NCBI GenBank assembly: GCA_903927615.1
Contig: CAIYNU010000041.1
Location: 1 to 64,000 of the forward strand
DNA length: 64,000 bases
Direction: 5' to 3'
Source of the DNA: an uncultured Rhodospirillales bacterium
GTDB lineage: Bacteria; Pseudomonadota; Alphaproteobacteria; Azospirillales; Azospirillaceae
In this document: positions 16,554 to 25,486 of the stretch, in pieces
Layout: every line of letters begins with the position of its first letter
How positions within the stretch are numbered: the stretch's first letter is position 1
The notes under the pieces: model-generated
Told to the model about the DNA's origin: nothing
Databases searched by the model: none
What the model saw: only the letters and a program-made list of their open reading frames with translations
Position numbers and translations under genes: made by a program

Positions 16554-19199
16554 ATGTCCCCACTGAAACCGTTGATCGCCAAGCTGACCCCCCTGGGCCG
16601 CCGCGCGCTGGAGACCGCGGCACAATTGTGTCTGACCCGCACGCACTACGCGGTGGAAATCCAGCATCTGCTGATCCGGCTGTGCGAGGCCGGCGACGGC
16701 GATGTGGTGAAACTGCTGCGGCATTTCGGCGTCGATGCCGCCACGGTCGCCGGGGACCTGACCCGGTCGCTGGACCGGCTGCCGCGCGGCAACGTCCAGA
16801 CGCCGGCCTTTTCCGAGCATCTGGTCCGGCTCCTTGAACGGGCCTGGATGGTGGCATCGTTGCGGCTGGCGGCCGGAACCATCCGGTCGGGGGCGGTGCT
16901 GGCGGCGCTGCTGGAGGACGGGAGCCTGCGCGGGCTGGTGCTGGAGGCGGCGCCCCAGTTGGCCCGGCTGCCGGCGGCCCGGCTGCTGGAAGAGTTGCCC
17001 GAGCTGGTCCGGGGCGGGGCCGAAGACGGCGGGAATCCGGCGGCGGCGGCGACCGCTGCGACCGCCGCCGGGACCGCCGCGCTGCCCTCGAACCACCCGG
17101 CGTTGGACGCCTACACCATCGACCTGACGGCCCAGGCCCGGGCGGGCAAGATCGATCCGATCATCGGGCGCGACGCCGAAATCCGCCAGGTGATCGATAT
17201 CCTGATGCGGCGGCGTCAGAACAATCCGATTTTGACCGGCGATCCCGGGGTCGGCAAGACCGCGGTGGTGGAGGGGTTTTCCCAGTTGGTGGCCCGGGAT
17301 GCGGTGCCGCCGGCACTCAAGGGGGTCTCGGTCCGCATTCTCGATCTGGGGTTGCTCCAGGCCGGAGCCGGGGTCAAGGGCGAATTCGAGAGCCGGCTGA
17401 AGCACGTGATCGAGGAGGTGGCGGCGGCGGCCCGCCCGGTGATCCTGTTCATCGACGAAGCCCACGCCCTGGTGGGGGCCGGCGGCTCCGCGGGACAGGG
17501 CGACGCCGCCAATCTGTTGAAGCCGGCTTTGGCCCGGGGCGAACTGCGCACCATCGCCGCCACCACCTGGGCCGAATACAAGCGGTACTTCGAGAAGGAC
17601 CCGGCCCTGGCCCGCCGTTTCCAGGTGGTCAAGGTCGAGGAACCCGACGAGCCCACCGCCACCGCCATGCTGCGGGCGCTGGTGCCCGGGTTGGAGGCCC
17701 ATCACGGCGTCCGCATCCTGGACGACGCCGTGACCGACGCCGTGCGCCTGTCTCACCGCTACATCAGCGGCCGTCTGTTGCCCGACAAGGCGGTGGGGGT
17801 GCTGGACACCGCCTGCGCCCGGGTGGCGCTGGCCTGGTCGGGACCGCCGCCCGAACTCCAGGCGGCGGCGCGGCGGGCGGATTTGCTGGCGGCCGAGATG
17901 GCCATGCTGACGCGGGAGGAAGACACCGGCCGCGACCATGCCGAGCGTCTGGACCGGCTGGCCGACGACCACGCCCGGGCCGAAGAAGACCACCACCGCC
18001 TGGACTCCCGCTGGCGCCAGGAGGCCGAAATTGCCGGCCGGGTGCGGAGCCTGGAACAGGTGCTGCCCGGGTTGGCCGGCGAAGCCTGTTCCCGGACGCG
18101 GTCGGAGCTGGAAGGCTTGCGGCTGGAGTTGGAGCAGCTTCAGGACGATGCGCCGATGGTGCCGGTCCATGTCGACCATCGGGCGGTGGCGGCGGTGGTC
18201 TCGGCCTGGACCGGGATTCCGGTGGGGCGGATGCTGACCGATACCTTCGCCGCGGTCCGGGATTTGCGCGACCGGCTGGCAGAGCGCATCGTCGGTCAGG
18301 AGGCCGCGCTCGACAGCATCGCCCGGCGCATGCGCACATGGTTTGCCGGCCTGGGCGAGCCGGGCAAGCCCACCGGGGTCTTTCTGCTGGCCGGGCCGTC
18401 GGGGGTGGGCAAGACCGAAACCGCGCTGACCCTCGCCGACCTGCTGTTCGGCGGCGAGCGCAGTCTGGTCACCATCAACATGTCGGAATACCAGGAGGCG
18501 CACTCGGTTTCGGGGCTGAAGGGGGCGCCGCCCGGCTATGTCGGCCACGGCCGGGGCGGCGTGCTGACCGAGGCGGTGCGGCGCACGCCCTATTGCGTGG
18601 TGCTGCTCGACGAGGTGGAAAAAGCCCATTCCGATGTTCTTGAACTGTTTTATCAGGTGTTCGACAAGGGCGTGTTGGAAGACAGCGAAGGGGTCGCCGT
18701 CGATTTCAGGAACACCGTGATCCTGCTGACCTCCAATCTGGGGGCCGAAACCATCCTGCAACTGGCGGCCCAGAGTCCCTGGCCCGGACGCGCCCCGCCG
18801 ACCGCCGAGCGCCTGGTCGAGGCGATCCGGCCCGAACTGCTGCGGGCCTTCAAGCCGGCTTTGCTGGGGCGCATGGTGGTGGTGCCCTATCTGCCGTTGG
18901 GCGAGGCCCAACTGGCCGCCATCGTCCGGTTGAAACTGGCCCGGCTTCAGGCCCGGTTTGCCGAGCAGCGCCAGGCCGAGCTGACCTGGGACGACAATGT
19001 TGCGGCCTTTCTGACCGCGCGCTGCCGCACCACCGACGCCGGCGCCCGCGCCGTCGACCACCTGCTGACCAACACCCTGTTGCCGGAGCTGTCGGCGGCG
19101 GTGCTCGACCGGTTGGCGGAAGGGTTGCCGATCGAAGCGGCGCACATGGAGGTTGATCCGGGGACTGCGGCTTTGTGTTATCGGTTCGGTTTGCGGTGA
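16554..19199 (+). CDS. tssH: Type VI secretion ATPase ClpV
   Basis: The 881-residue AAA+ ATPase disassembles the contracted TssB/TssC sheath for reuse. It has an N-terminal Clp-N domain (about 1-150), AAA1 with GDPGVGKTA and VILFIDEAH, a middle coiled-coil region (about 440-530), AAA2 with GPSGVGKTET and VVLLDEVEKAH, and a C-terminal ClpB-D2-small domain. The linker between Clp-N and AAA1 is Ala-rich. The shape and context distinguish it from ClpB. No clear Shine-Dalgarno lies before the ATG at 16554, so it probably depends on coupling with the preceding gene five bases upstream. Confidence 0.93.
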   Translation: MSPLKPLIAKLTPLGRRALETAAQLCLTRTHYAVEIQHLLIRLCEAGDGDVVKLLRHFGVDAATVAGDLTRSLDRLPRGNVQTPAFSEHLVRLLERAWMVASLRLAAGTIRSGAVLAALLEDGSLRGLVLEAAPQLARLPAARLLEELPELVRGGAEDGGNPAAAATAATAAGTAALPSNHPALDAYTIDLTAQARAGKIDPIIGRDAEIRQVIDILMRRRQNNPILTGDPGVGKTAVVEGFSQLVARDAVPPALKGVSVRILDLGLLQAGAGVKGEFESRLKHVIEEVAAAARPVILFIDEAHALVGAGGSAGQGDAANLLKPALARGELRTIAATTWAEYKRYFEKDPALARRFQVVKVEEPDEPTATAMLRALVPGLEAHHGVRILDDAVTDAVRLSHRYISGRLLPDKAVGVLDTACARVALAWSGPPPELQAAARRADLLAAEMAMLTREEDTGRDHAERLDRLADDHARAEEDHHRLDSRWRQEAEIAGRVRSLEQVLPGLAGEACSRTRSELEGLRLELEQLQDDAPMVPVHVDHRAVAAVVSAWTGIPVGRMLTDTFAAVRDLRDRLAERIVGQEAALDSIARRMRTWFAGLGEPGKPTGVFLLAGPSGVGKTETALTLADLLFGGERSLVTINMSEYQEAHSVSGLKGAPPGYVGHGRGGVLTEAVRRTPYCVVLLDEVEKAHSDVLELFYQVFDKGVLEDSEGVAVDFRNTVILLTSNLGAETILQLAAQSPWPGRAPPTAERLVEAIRPELLRAFKPALLGRMVVVPYLPLGEAQLAAIVRLKLARLQARFAEQRQAELTWDDNVAAFLTARCRTTDAGARAVDHLLTNTLLPELSAAVLDRLAEGLPIEAAHMEVDPGTAALCYRFGLR

Positions 19200-19300
19200 T
19201 GGTGGGAAGACTGGTATCGTCGAGGGATCGGTGTTGAGGGGGCAGTCTTTCGCGTACCGCTATAACACGCCATAAGACCACGATGTAAGGTCTTGCCATC

Positions 19301-21271
19301 ATGAGCGATCAGGCTACCACTCAGGACAATATTTCGCTGGCGGTCAGTACGCCGCTGGGCAAGGACGCCCTGATCTTGCAGGAATTGACCGGGACCGAAT
19401 TCGTTTCGGACCTGTTTCAGTTTACGCTGGTGATGCGCTCGGCCACCGGGGCCCTTGATCTTGATCTCGGCAAGCTGGTCGATCAGTCGCTGACCGTGAC
19501 CTTGACCGGTGACCAGGGCGCCAAACGGATCATCAACGGGCTTTGCACCCGGGTGGTCCAGACCGCGACCTCTTACGTTGCGGACTTGCGGCCGTGGTTG
19601 TGGAAACTGGGGCTGTCCTCGGACTGCCGCATCTTTCAGTCCAAGAGCGCGGTTGAAATCATCAAACAGGTCTTTAGCGACCTCAGCTATACCGACATCA
19701 AGGATTCCACTACCGCAACCTATACCGCCCGGGATTATTGCGTCCAGTACGGTGAGACCAACCTCAATTTCGTGCTGCGTTTGATGGAAGACGAAGGCAT
19801 CTTCTATTACTTCACCCACGAGGACGGCAAGCATACCCTGGTCCTGGCCGATGACACCTCGGCCTGTCCCGCCATTGCCGGAACGTCGACCGTCCCGTAT
19901 CTGGTGCTGCCGCCGGGCCAACAGTGGGTGGTGGCCAATCATGTGATCGGGTGCTCGCTGGAACAGGAAGTGGTCAGCGGCTCGTACCAGAGCGACGACT
20001 ATAACTTCACCACGCCGTCGGTGGACCTCAAGGCCAGCGCCACCGGCACCGCCAAGGGTCCCAAGGTCTACCAGTACCCGGGCCACCACCAGGCCAAGGA
20101 TGCGGGCGATGCCCGGGCCGTTCTGCGCGTCGCCGAGTTGCAGGCGCCGGCCAAGCGTCTCTCGGGGACCGGGCTGGTGCGGGCCTTCACCGCCGGAAGC
20201 CAGTTCACGCTGAAAAGCCATCCGCGCGCCGATCTCAATGCCGCCTGGATCCTGCACAGCGTCAGCCATCGGGCGGTGGCCCGCGAATACGACAACCGTT
20301 TTACCGCCCTGCCCGCCGAGACCGTGTTCCGGCCGCCGCGCCGGACGCCGGCGCCGTGCATCGCCGGCAGCCAGACCGCCACCGTGGTCGGCAAGTCGGG
20401 CGAGGAAATTTACACCGATCAGTACGGCCGGATTAAGGTTCAGTTCCCCTGGGATCAGGTGGGCAAGAATGACGAGAACAGCTCGTGCTGGATTCGGGTC
20501 GCCCAAGGCTGGGCCGGCAAGAACTGGGGCGCATTTTTCCTGCCGCGGGTGGGCATGGAGGTGCTGGTCAGCTTCCTCGAAGGCAATCCCGATCAACCGG
20601 TCGTCACCGGCTGCGTCTACAACGGCACCAATCCGGTGCCGTATGCGCTGGACGCCAACCAGACCCGGTCCACCATCAAGACCAACAGCAGCAAGAACGG
20701 CAAGGGCTACAACGAGATTCGCTTCGAGGACAAGACCGACAGCGAGGAACTCTACGTTCAGGCGCAAAAGGACATGACCGTTCTGGTCAACAACCAGCGC
20801 ACCGTCACCATCGACAAATCCGACGATACGTTGACCCTCAACGAGGGCAACCGTTCGATCACCGTCACCAAGGGCACCGAGACCCACGCGGTCAAGGGAA
20901 CCCGGGACGTGACGGTGGAGGGTGCCGAGACCCGCACCAACAAGGATGCGTTCAGCCAGACCGTGACCAAGGATTACACGCTCAAGGTGGACGGCGATAT
21001 CAGCATCGAGGCCAGCGGCGCCATCACCATCACCGCCGGCAAGGGCCTGACGGTCAAGTCGTCCCAGGCCATGAGCCTGACCTCGGGCGCCGGTCTGACC
21101 GCCAAGGCCACCTCCGACGCCACGCTGCAAGGCATGAATGCCACCGTCAAGGCCGATGTCGGCGCCACCGTGCAGGGGGGGGCGACGCTGAGCCTCAAGG
21201 GGGCCGCCCAGGCCACCCTGGATGGCGGCGGGATGACCACGGTGAAGGGAGGGTTGATCAAGTTGAATTAG
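19301..21271 (+). CDS. vgrG: Type VI secretion spike protein VgrG
   Basis: The 656-residue protein has the gp27-like part (about 1-370, with FVSDLFQFTLVMRS and YCVQYGETNLNFVLRLMEDEGIFYYF), the OB-fold gp5 part (TDQYGRIKVQFPWDQ, WAGKNWGAFFLPRVGMEVLVSFLEGNPDQPVVTG) and a C-terminal beta-helix needle of repeated short units (about 500-640). It forms the trimeric spike that pierces the target membrane and carries effectors. No extra toxin domain follows the needle. TAAGG lies ten bases before the ATG. The 101-base gap after clpV could hold its own promoter. Confidence 0.93.
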   Translation: MSDQATTQDNISLAVSTPLGKDALILQELTGTEFVSDLFQFTLVMRSATGALDLDLGKLVDQSLTVTLTGDQGAKRIINGLCTRVVQTATSYVADLRPWLWKLGLSSDCRIFQSKSAVEIIKQVFSDLSYTDIKDSTTATYTARDYCVQYGETNLNFVLRLMEDEGIFYYFTHEDGKHTLVLADDTSACPAIAGTSTVPYLVLPPGQQWVVANHVIGCSLEQEVVSGSYQSDDYNFTTPSVDLKASATGTAKGPKVYQYPGHHQAKDAGDARAVLRVAELQAPAKRLSGTGLVRAFTAGSQFTLKSHPRADLNAAWILHSVSHRAVAREYDNRFTALPAETVFRPPRRTPAPCIAGSQTATVVGKSGEEIYTDQYGRIKVQFPWDQVGKNDENSSCWIRVAQGWAGKNWGAFFLPRVGMEVLVSFLEGNPDQPVVTGCVYNGTNPVPYALDANQTRSTIKTNSSKNGKGYNEIRFEDKTDSEELYVQAQKDMTVLVNNQRTVTIDKSDDTLTLNEGNRSITVTKGTETHAVKGTRDVTVEGAETRTNKDAFSQTVTKDYTLKVDGDISIEASGAITITAGKGLTVKSSQAMSLTSGAGLTAKATSDATLQGMNATVKADVGATVQGGATLSLKGAAQATLDGGGMTTVKGGLIKLN

Positions 21272-21423
21272 GAACCGGGGACGCGGCGCCCCCTGCCCGC
21301 CCTTTTGGTGCGCGCTCAAAAAGCCCGCGGTCAATGACGGGACACCGAAAAGCGGGCAGGATATCCGCATTCCCGGGAACGCCATCCCATGGGCGTTGCC
21401 CCTCCCCGCCGGAGGCTGCCGCT

Positions 21424-22014
21424 GTGACGACTCCCCCTACCATCATCGAACGCCGGGCCGAGGATGGCCGTCTGCTGGCCACCGTCGGCCTGAATCCCGC
21501 CAACGAGCTGGAGGGGCCCTTCGTCGCCTATGACGAGGCCGGGCGTCCGCACATGCGGATGGCCTGCCGGGCCGGGCAACCCCATGGCCCCGCCACGCTC
21601 TACCGCGACGGTCAGCCCGAGGTGCAACTGGGGTTCGTCGCCGGCCGGCTGAACGGTGAGATGCGCACCTTCGATGCCGCCGGGCAGGCCACGTCCATCG
21701 TGCGTTATGTGGCCGGTCGGCGCCACGGCCTGATGGAATGCCTGTCGCCCGAGGGCCGGCGGGTGCTGACCGCCGAGTATCGCAACGACCGACTCAACGG
21801 CGCCTGGACCGAGTTCCGTCCCGACGGCTCGATCAGCCGGCGGATGCAGTATAAGGCCGATCTGCTGGACGGCGAGACCCTGACCTTCGATGCCGCCGGT
21901 CAACCCGCCGAACGCACCCTCTACGCCGCCGGCCGGGTGGTCGAAGGCCCGCAAAAGGTCACGGCCCCGGCGGCGCCGGTGGCCAAAGCGCCGTGGTGGC
22001 GGGTGTTGGGGTGA
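21424..22014 (+). CDS. YwqK/MORN-repeat protein next to vgrG
   Basis: This 196-residue protein is built of about six repeats of 22-24 residues with the pattern G-x-x-x-x-Y/F-D/R-x-x-G-x-x, as in the YwqK (MORN_2 variant) family, for example GPFVAYDEAGRPHMRM and GAWTEFRPDGSISRRM. The GTG at 21424 follows GGAGG at a good distance. Such proteins are often annotated as antitoxins or found beside VgrG genes. Here it is the last gene of the T6SS island and could be an adaptor, immunity protein or part of the spike complex. No signal peptide is seen. Confidence 0.7.
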   Translation: MTTPPTIIERRAEDGRLLATVGLNPANELEGPFVAYDEAGRPHMRMACRAGQPHGPATLYRDGQPEVQLGFVAGRLNGEMRTFDAAGQATSIVRYVAGRRHGLMECLSPEGRRVLTAEYRNDRLNGAWTEFRPDGSISRRMQYKADLLDGETLTFDAAGQPAERTLYAAGRVVEGPQKVTAPAAPVAKAPWWRVLG

Positions 22015-22023
22015 TGAAGCTCC

Positions 22024-22079
22024 GGCGCGACGCCAAGGGCGCGGATGCGCCCGCCCGGCGTCTGAGGGCAGCCTTGATG
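22024..22079 (+). repeat. 56-bp REP-like element, intergenic copy
   Basis: It matches the reverse complement of 8068-8123 at 53 of 56 positions by eye. It contains GGGCGC-GGAT-GCGCCC and lies between the convergent ywqK-like and neuB genes. A short part (GAGGGCGGCCTTGATG) recurs at 46949-46964. Confidence 0.85.
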
Positions 22080-22094
22080 TATCCGCATCAAGGC
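22071..22094. terminator. Hairpin between convergent genes
   Basis: GCCTTGATG-6-CATCAAGGC forms a 9-bp stem at the meeting point of the T6SS operon and the neuB operon. A similar hairpin sits between convergent genes at 46958-46977, so it may act as a two-way terminator although no T run follows. Confidence 0.5.
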
Positions 22095-22103
22095 TCGATG
22101 GTA

Positions 22104-23225
22104 TCAGTCGATGGGCTCGTCGGCGACGTAAGCGCGTGACGCCGGCTGGCCAAGCAGCGCCCAGGTGTCGAACGGCGAGCGTCCGCCGCCCGGACGTTTG
22201 GCGGTCAGGGTCTCGGGGCTGAACAGGGTGCCGGCCGGCATGGGAGCGGCGGCGACCAGGCTTTTGCGCGCGACCCGCCGGGTGTCGGCTTCGCCGGGTT
22301 GCAAGCTCTTGACCGGACTGCCCAGGGCCTGTTCGGTGGCGCGGATCGCGGTCACCATGGCTTTGAGGTCCGCGGGCTCCAGCGAGGCCCGGTGGTCGGG
22401 ACCCGGCAATGTCCGGTCGAGGGTATAGTGCTTTTCGATCACCCGGGCCCCCAGTGCCGTCGCCGCGACCGGAACCGTGATGCCCTCGGTGTGATCGGAG
22501 TAGCCCACCGGCAGGCCGAAGGCCTGGCTGAGGGTGGCCATGGCCCGCAGATTGACCTCGTGGAGCGGCGCCGGGTATTCGCTGGTGCAGTGAAGCAGGG
22601 TGACGGTTGCGGCCAGCCGCGCCCGGCCGCCCGGGGTTCGGCAGGCTTCGGCGTAGGCTTCGGCAAAGGCGGCGCGACCGGGCGCGGTCCCGGCTCCGGA
22701 CAGGCCGAAGGCGATGACGCCCAGGGCCTCTTCGATATCGCCGAGGGTGGCCATGCCGGTGGAGACGATCAGCGGCAGCCCCGACCGGGCCGCCTGCAAC
22801 AGCAGCGGGGCATTGGTGATCTCGCCCGAGGGAATCTTGAGCCGCCGGACCGGCAGTTCGCGCACCAGAAAGTCGAGGCTGTCCGGATCAAAGGGCGTCG
22901 ACAGGAATTCGATGCCGCAGGCCGTGCAGTGCCCGGCCAACCGGTGAAACGCGGCGGCGTCCAGTTCCAGCTTGCGCACCATCTCGAACTGGCTTTCCTC
23001 GGCCCCGCAGGTTTCCCGCTGGTACTGGGCTTTAGGGGCGTGGCGGGCGATGACTTTCGCGGTGTTGAAGGTCTGGAACTTGACCACGTCGGCGCCGGCC
23101 GCGACGGCGGCGTCGATCAGCCGCAAGGCCAGTTCCACCCGGCCGTTATGGTTGACTCCGGCTTCGGCAATGATCAGGACCCGGTCGGTGGTTGCCACGG
23201 GTTTGGCTCCTTCTGTAACGTCCAT
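22104..23225 (-). CDS. neuB: NeuB-family nonulosonic acid synthase
   Basis: The 373-residue enzyme condenses phosphoenolpyruvate with an N-acetyl amino sugar to make a sialic-type acid (neuraminic or legionaminic). The TIM-barrel part has IAEAGVNHNGRVELA, DVVKFQTF, EFLSTPFDPDSLDFLV and VIEKHYTLDRTLPGPDHRASLEP; the C-terminal SAF/antifreeze-like domain (about residues 300-373) follows. The LPGPDHRASLEP block is closer to legionaminate synthases than to classical NeuB, but the product cannot be settled here. The ATG at 23225 is the family start; upstream frame is not conserved. It probably shares a transcript with the kinase gene before it. A NeuD-like gene lies at 58.3 kb. Confidence 0.85.
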   Translation of the reverse strand: MDVTEGAKPVATTDRVLIIAEAGVNHNGRVELALRLIDAAVAAGADVVKFQTFNTAKVIARHAPKAQYQRETCGAEESQFEMVRKLELDAAAFHRLAGHCTACGIEFLSTPFDPDSLDFLVRELPVRRLKIPSGEITNAPLLLQAARSGLPLIVSTGMATLGDIEEALGVIAFGLSGAGTAPGRAAFAEAYAEACRTPGGRARLAATVTLLHCTSEYPAPLHEVNLRAMATLSQAFGLPVGYSDHTEGITVPVAATALGARVIEKHYTLDRTLPGPDHRASLEPADLKAMVTAIRATEQALGSPVKSLQPGEADTRRVARKSLVAAAPMPAGTLFSPETLTAKRPGGGRSPFDTWALLGQPASRAYVADEPID

Positions 23226-23262
23226 GCCCTGCCTGAAACGTCGGGGCCCGGCCCGTCCGTCT

Positions 23263-24327
23263 TCACGCCCAGTTGCCGTCCATGATGACGCTGCCCTGGG
23301 TGTCGAACCGGAACGGCACTTCAAGCAGGGTGGACAGGGCCTGGCGGACCGCCTGTTGGTGTTCGGGGGCGACGTAGAACACGATGAACCCGGAGGCGCC
23401 GGCGCCCAGCAGCTTGCCGCCGCGGGCGCCGGCCTTGCGGGCCGCGGCATAAAGGGTGTCGATCCGGTCGTTGCTGACCTGATCACTCAGACTGCGCTTC
23501 AGCGCCCAGGTTTCGTCGAGCATGTCGCCGAAGCCGTCGAGGTCGTCGTTGGAGGCCAGCAACGCGGCCGCCTGGTCCACCAGCGCCTGCATCCGGCGCA
23601 GCGTGGCGGTGCGCCGGGAAAGATTGTCGATGATCTGCCGGGCCAATTCCGGGCCGGCGCGGCTGAGGCCGGTATAGACCAGCAGCAGCCGGGATTCGAG
23701 GGCCGCACGGCGGTCCGCCGGCAGGACCAGGGGACTGACGGTGATCCGGCCGTCGGGGGCAAAGCGGATGACATTGAGGCCGCCCACCGCGGTTGCCACC
23801 TGATCCTGGGAGCCCACCGCGTCCTTGATCCAATTCTGCTCCAGGTCGATCGCCTTCAAATAAAGCCCCTCCCGATCCAGGTCTTCCAGGCCCGGGGTCC
23901 GGCGCCGCAGCGCGGCCAGGACCCGAATCAGGCCGACGGCAAAGGCCGAACTGCTGCCGATCCCGGTGCGGGCGGGCAGATCGGCCTGATGGTGCAGCTC
24001 GATCCCCTCGGTGTCGGTGAAGCCGAACATCCGCAAGCCCTGGCGCACCGCCGGATGCATGATCTCGCCGACACTCGAGACGGTTTCGATGTGACTCCAG
24101 ACAATCCGGTGGCTATAGGAAAAGAACGGGGGCAGCCAGCGGCCGCTGATGTAGCAGTATTTATCGATGGTGGTGGACAGCACCGCCCCGCCTTCGGTGC
24201 GGTACCATTGGGGGTAATCGGTGCCGCCGCCAAAGAAGGACAGCCGGAACGGCGTCCGGGAGGTGAAAAAAGCGTGCCCCCCGGGAAACCAACGGGACGC
24301 GGGCTGAATATCGTTCGGCTGTTCCAT
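23263..24327 (-). CDS. GHMP-family sugar kinase, HddA-like (copy 1)
   Basis: A 354-residue kinase with the HddA layout: SRTPFRLSFFGGGTDYPQWY at the N-terminus, the ATP loop LPARTGIGSSSAFAVGL and the C-terminal GGKLLGAGASGFIVFYV. HddA phosphorylates D-glycero-D-manno-heptose 7-phosphate at C1; close relatives act on other sugars. AAGGAG lies nine bases before the ATG at 24327. It is upstream of neuB, not next to the other heptose genes, so its substrate may differ from that of the second kinase at 39.8 kb. Confidence 0.8.
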   Translation of the reverse strand: MEQPNDIQPASRWFPGGHAFFTSRTPFRLSFFGGGTDYPQWYRTEGGAVLSTTIDKYCYISGRWLPPFFSYSHRIVWSHIETVSSVGEIMHPAVRQGLRMFGFTDTEGIELHHQADLPARTGIGSSSAFAVGLIRVLAALRRRTPGLEDLDREGLYLKAIDLEQNWIKDAVGSQDQVATAVGGLNVIRFAPDGRITVSPLVLPADRRAALESRLLLVYTGLSRAGPELARQIIDNLSRRTATLRRMQALVDQAAALLASNDDLDGFGDMLDETWALKRSLSDQVSNDRIDTLYAAARKAGARGGKLLGAGASGFIVFYVAPEHQQAVRQALSTLLEVPFRFDTQGSVIMDGNWA

Positions 24328-24410
24328 GACCTGGGGCTCCTTCGCCGTTCTGGCACGCCTTCTGGCGTCCCGCATCCTGCCATCTTGACCTGACCGGTCA
24401 AGCGCCGCGG

Positions 24411-24553
24411 CTCGCCCATCCAGGGGAATTGTTTATCCTTGATGGCGTTCGACGGCTTGCGCAAAGCCATCTCGTGCGGCTGTCCGCGGCCTTGGCAAAG
24501 TGGGTTGCCTGCCGGTCGTTCGGATCAAGCGCGATTTTGTGGGCGAGGATCAC
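24411..24553 (-). pseudogene. IS607 tnpB remnant
   Basis: The reading frame starting at a GTG (24553-24551) overlaps the tnpA stop and encodes ILAHKIALDPNDRQATHFAKAA, the normal TnpB N-terminus. The frame then breaks. A shifted frame encodes ALRKPSNAIKDKQFPWMGE, which matches a TnpB segment that should lie some 40 residues further on. Everything after it is missing. This is a deletion plus frameshift relic of the RNA-guided nuclease gene. Confidence 0.75.
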
Positions 24554-25035
24554 GACGGTTCCTCCTGGGTGGCCGCCACGGCTTTCAGCGCCCGGTGCTT
24601 GGCCGAGCGCCGGCCATACAGTCGAGCACAGAAACTGGTCAGCACGTCGATCATATCCTGAACCAGATCATCCTTCCTCTTGCCGGCATCGACCACCACC
24701 AGCTTGCGTCCGGAAGCGGCCAAGGTCGCCTCAATATACTCCGAACCGAAGCGGGCCAGTCGGTCCCGATGCGCGACCACGACAACCTGCACATCTCGAT
24801 CCGCCAGCAGCTTCATCAGCTTCGGCCGGTGGCCGTTCAGTCCGGAGCCGACTTCCGACACCGATTTGACCACAGCCATGCCCTGGCTGGTGGCAAACGT
24901 CGTCAAGCGCCCAAGCTGCCGCTCCAGGTCCGGCTTCTGATCGCCACTCGACACCCGCGCGTATAGCGCCGCCGTCTCCGATGAACCAACCTCCGGCGGA
25001 TGCACCAGGATTTTGGCCCACGCCGAGAGCTTCAT
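24550..25035 (-). pseudogene. IS607-family serine recombinase, HTH domain deleted
   Basis: The 161-residue product begins MKLSAWAK like a normal IS607 TnpA but then passes directly to ILVHPPEVGSSETAALYARVSS. About 35 residues of the MerR-like helix-turn-helix are gone, apparently by an in-frame deletion. The resolvase domain is intact, with the active serine in YARVSS, VVVVAHRDRLARFGSEY and DLVQDMIDVLTSFCARLYGRR. Without its DNA-binding domain it is unlikely to transpose. Its stop overlaps the tnpB start (GTGA), the usual IS607 arrangement. Confidence 0.8.
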
Positions 25036-25486
25036 GCCAAGCGTATATCAGGCCATGATTGTCTATGAAAGGGTATCGTTTGATCATCAGCTCATCGCCC
25101 TCGTACCGCTCGCCGAGGCTCAGGCAAAGAAGAACGCCTCCGACAGGGTAATCATCAGGCGGTGTGTCTGACCCGGTTTTTTCAATGTCAGGGCCTGTTA
25201 TCGATAATTTATTGGGAATCGTGTTATGTGAAAATGAACCTCGGATTGTCCATTTGTTAATATGATATTTTCATGTTCGACGCATATAGTTAAATTATCA
25301 ACAATCATTAACGGGAGAGACCTTCCTAAGCTTTAAGCGAGATTGTCAGCATGAATTTCGGCGACTGCATATTGTCATATGTCGTACAACACAAAACAAA
25401 ATATCACGACGTAATCGTATCGCCGCCAACATAAATCAAGTGATAACATCCGGGATCGGGGTTAATATCATAAGGACTACCATCGT
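25036..25486. other. AT-rich gap between the IS607 relic and the dihaem lipoprotein
   Basis: These 451 bases are markedly AT-rich from about 25190 onward and contain no recognisable gene. They probably hold the promoter of the cytochrome gene. The terminal sequences of the insertion element cannot be identified. Confidence 0.5.

Noticed and set aside
16551-19145. An 864-codon open frame opposite clpV
   Set aside because: It is the antisense shadow of a GC-rich gene: very rich in Gly, Gln, Arg and Pro, with no motif.
19178-21385. A 735-codon frame opposite vgrG
   Set aside because: Mirrors the beta-helix repeats of VgrG; no independent support.
24731-25087. Alternative frame over the IS607 recombinase
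   Set aside because: Out of frame with the clear resolvase domain; no conserved sequence.
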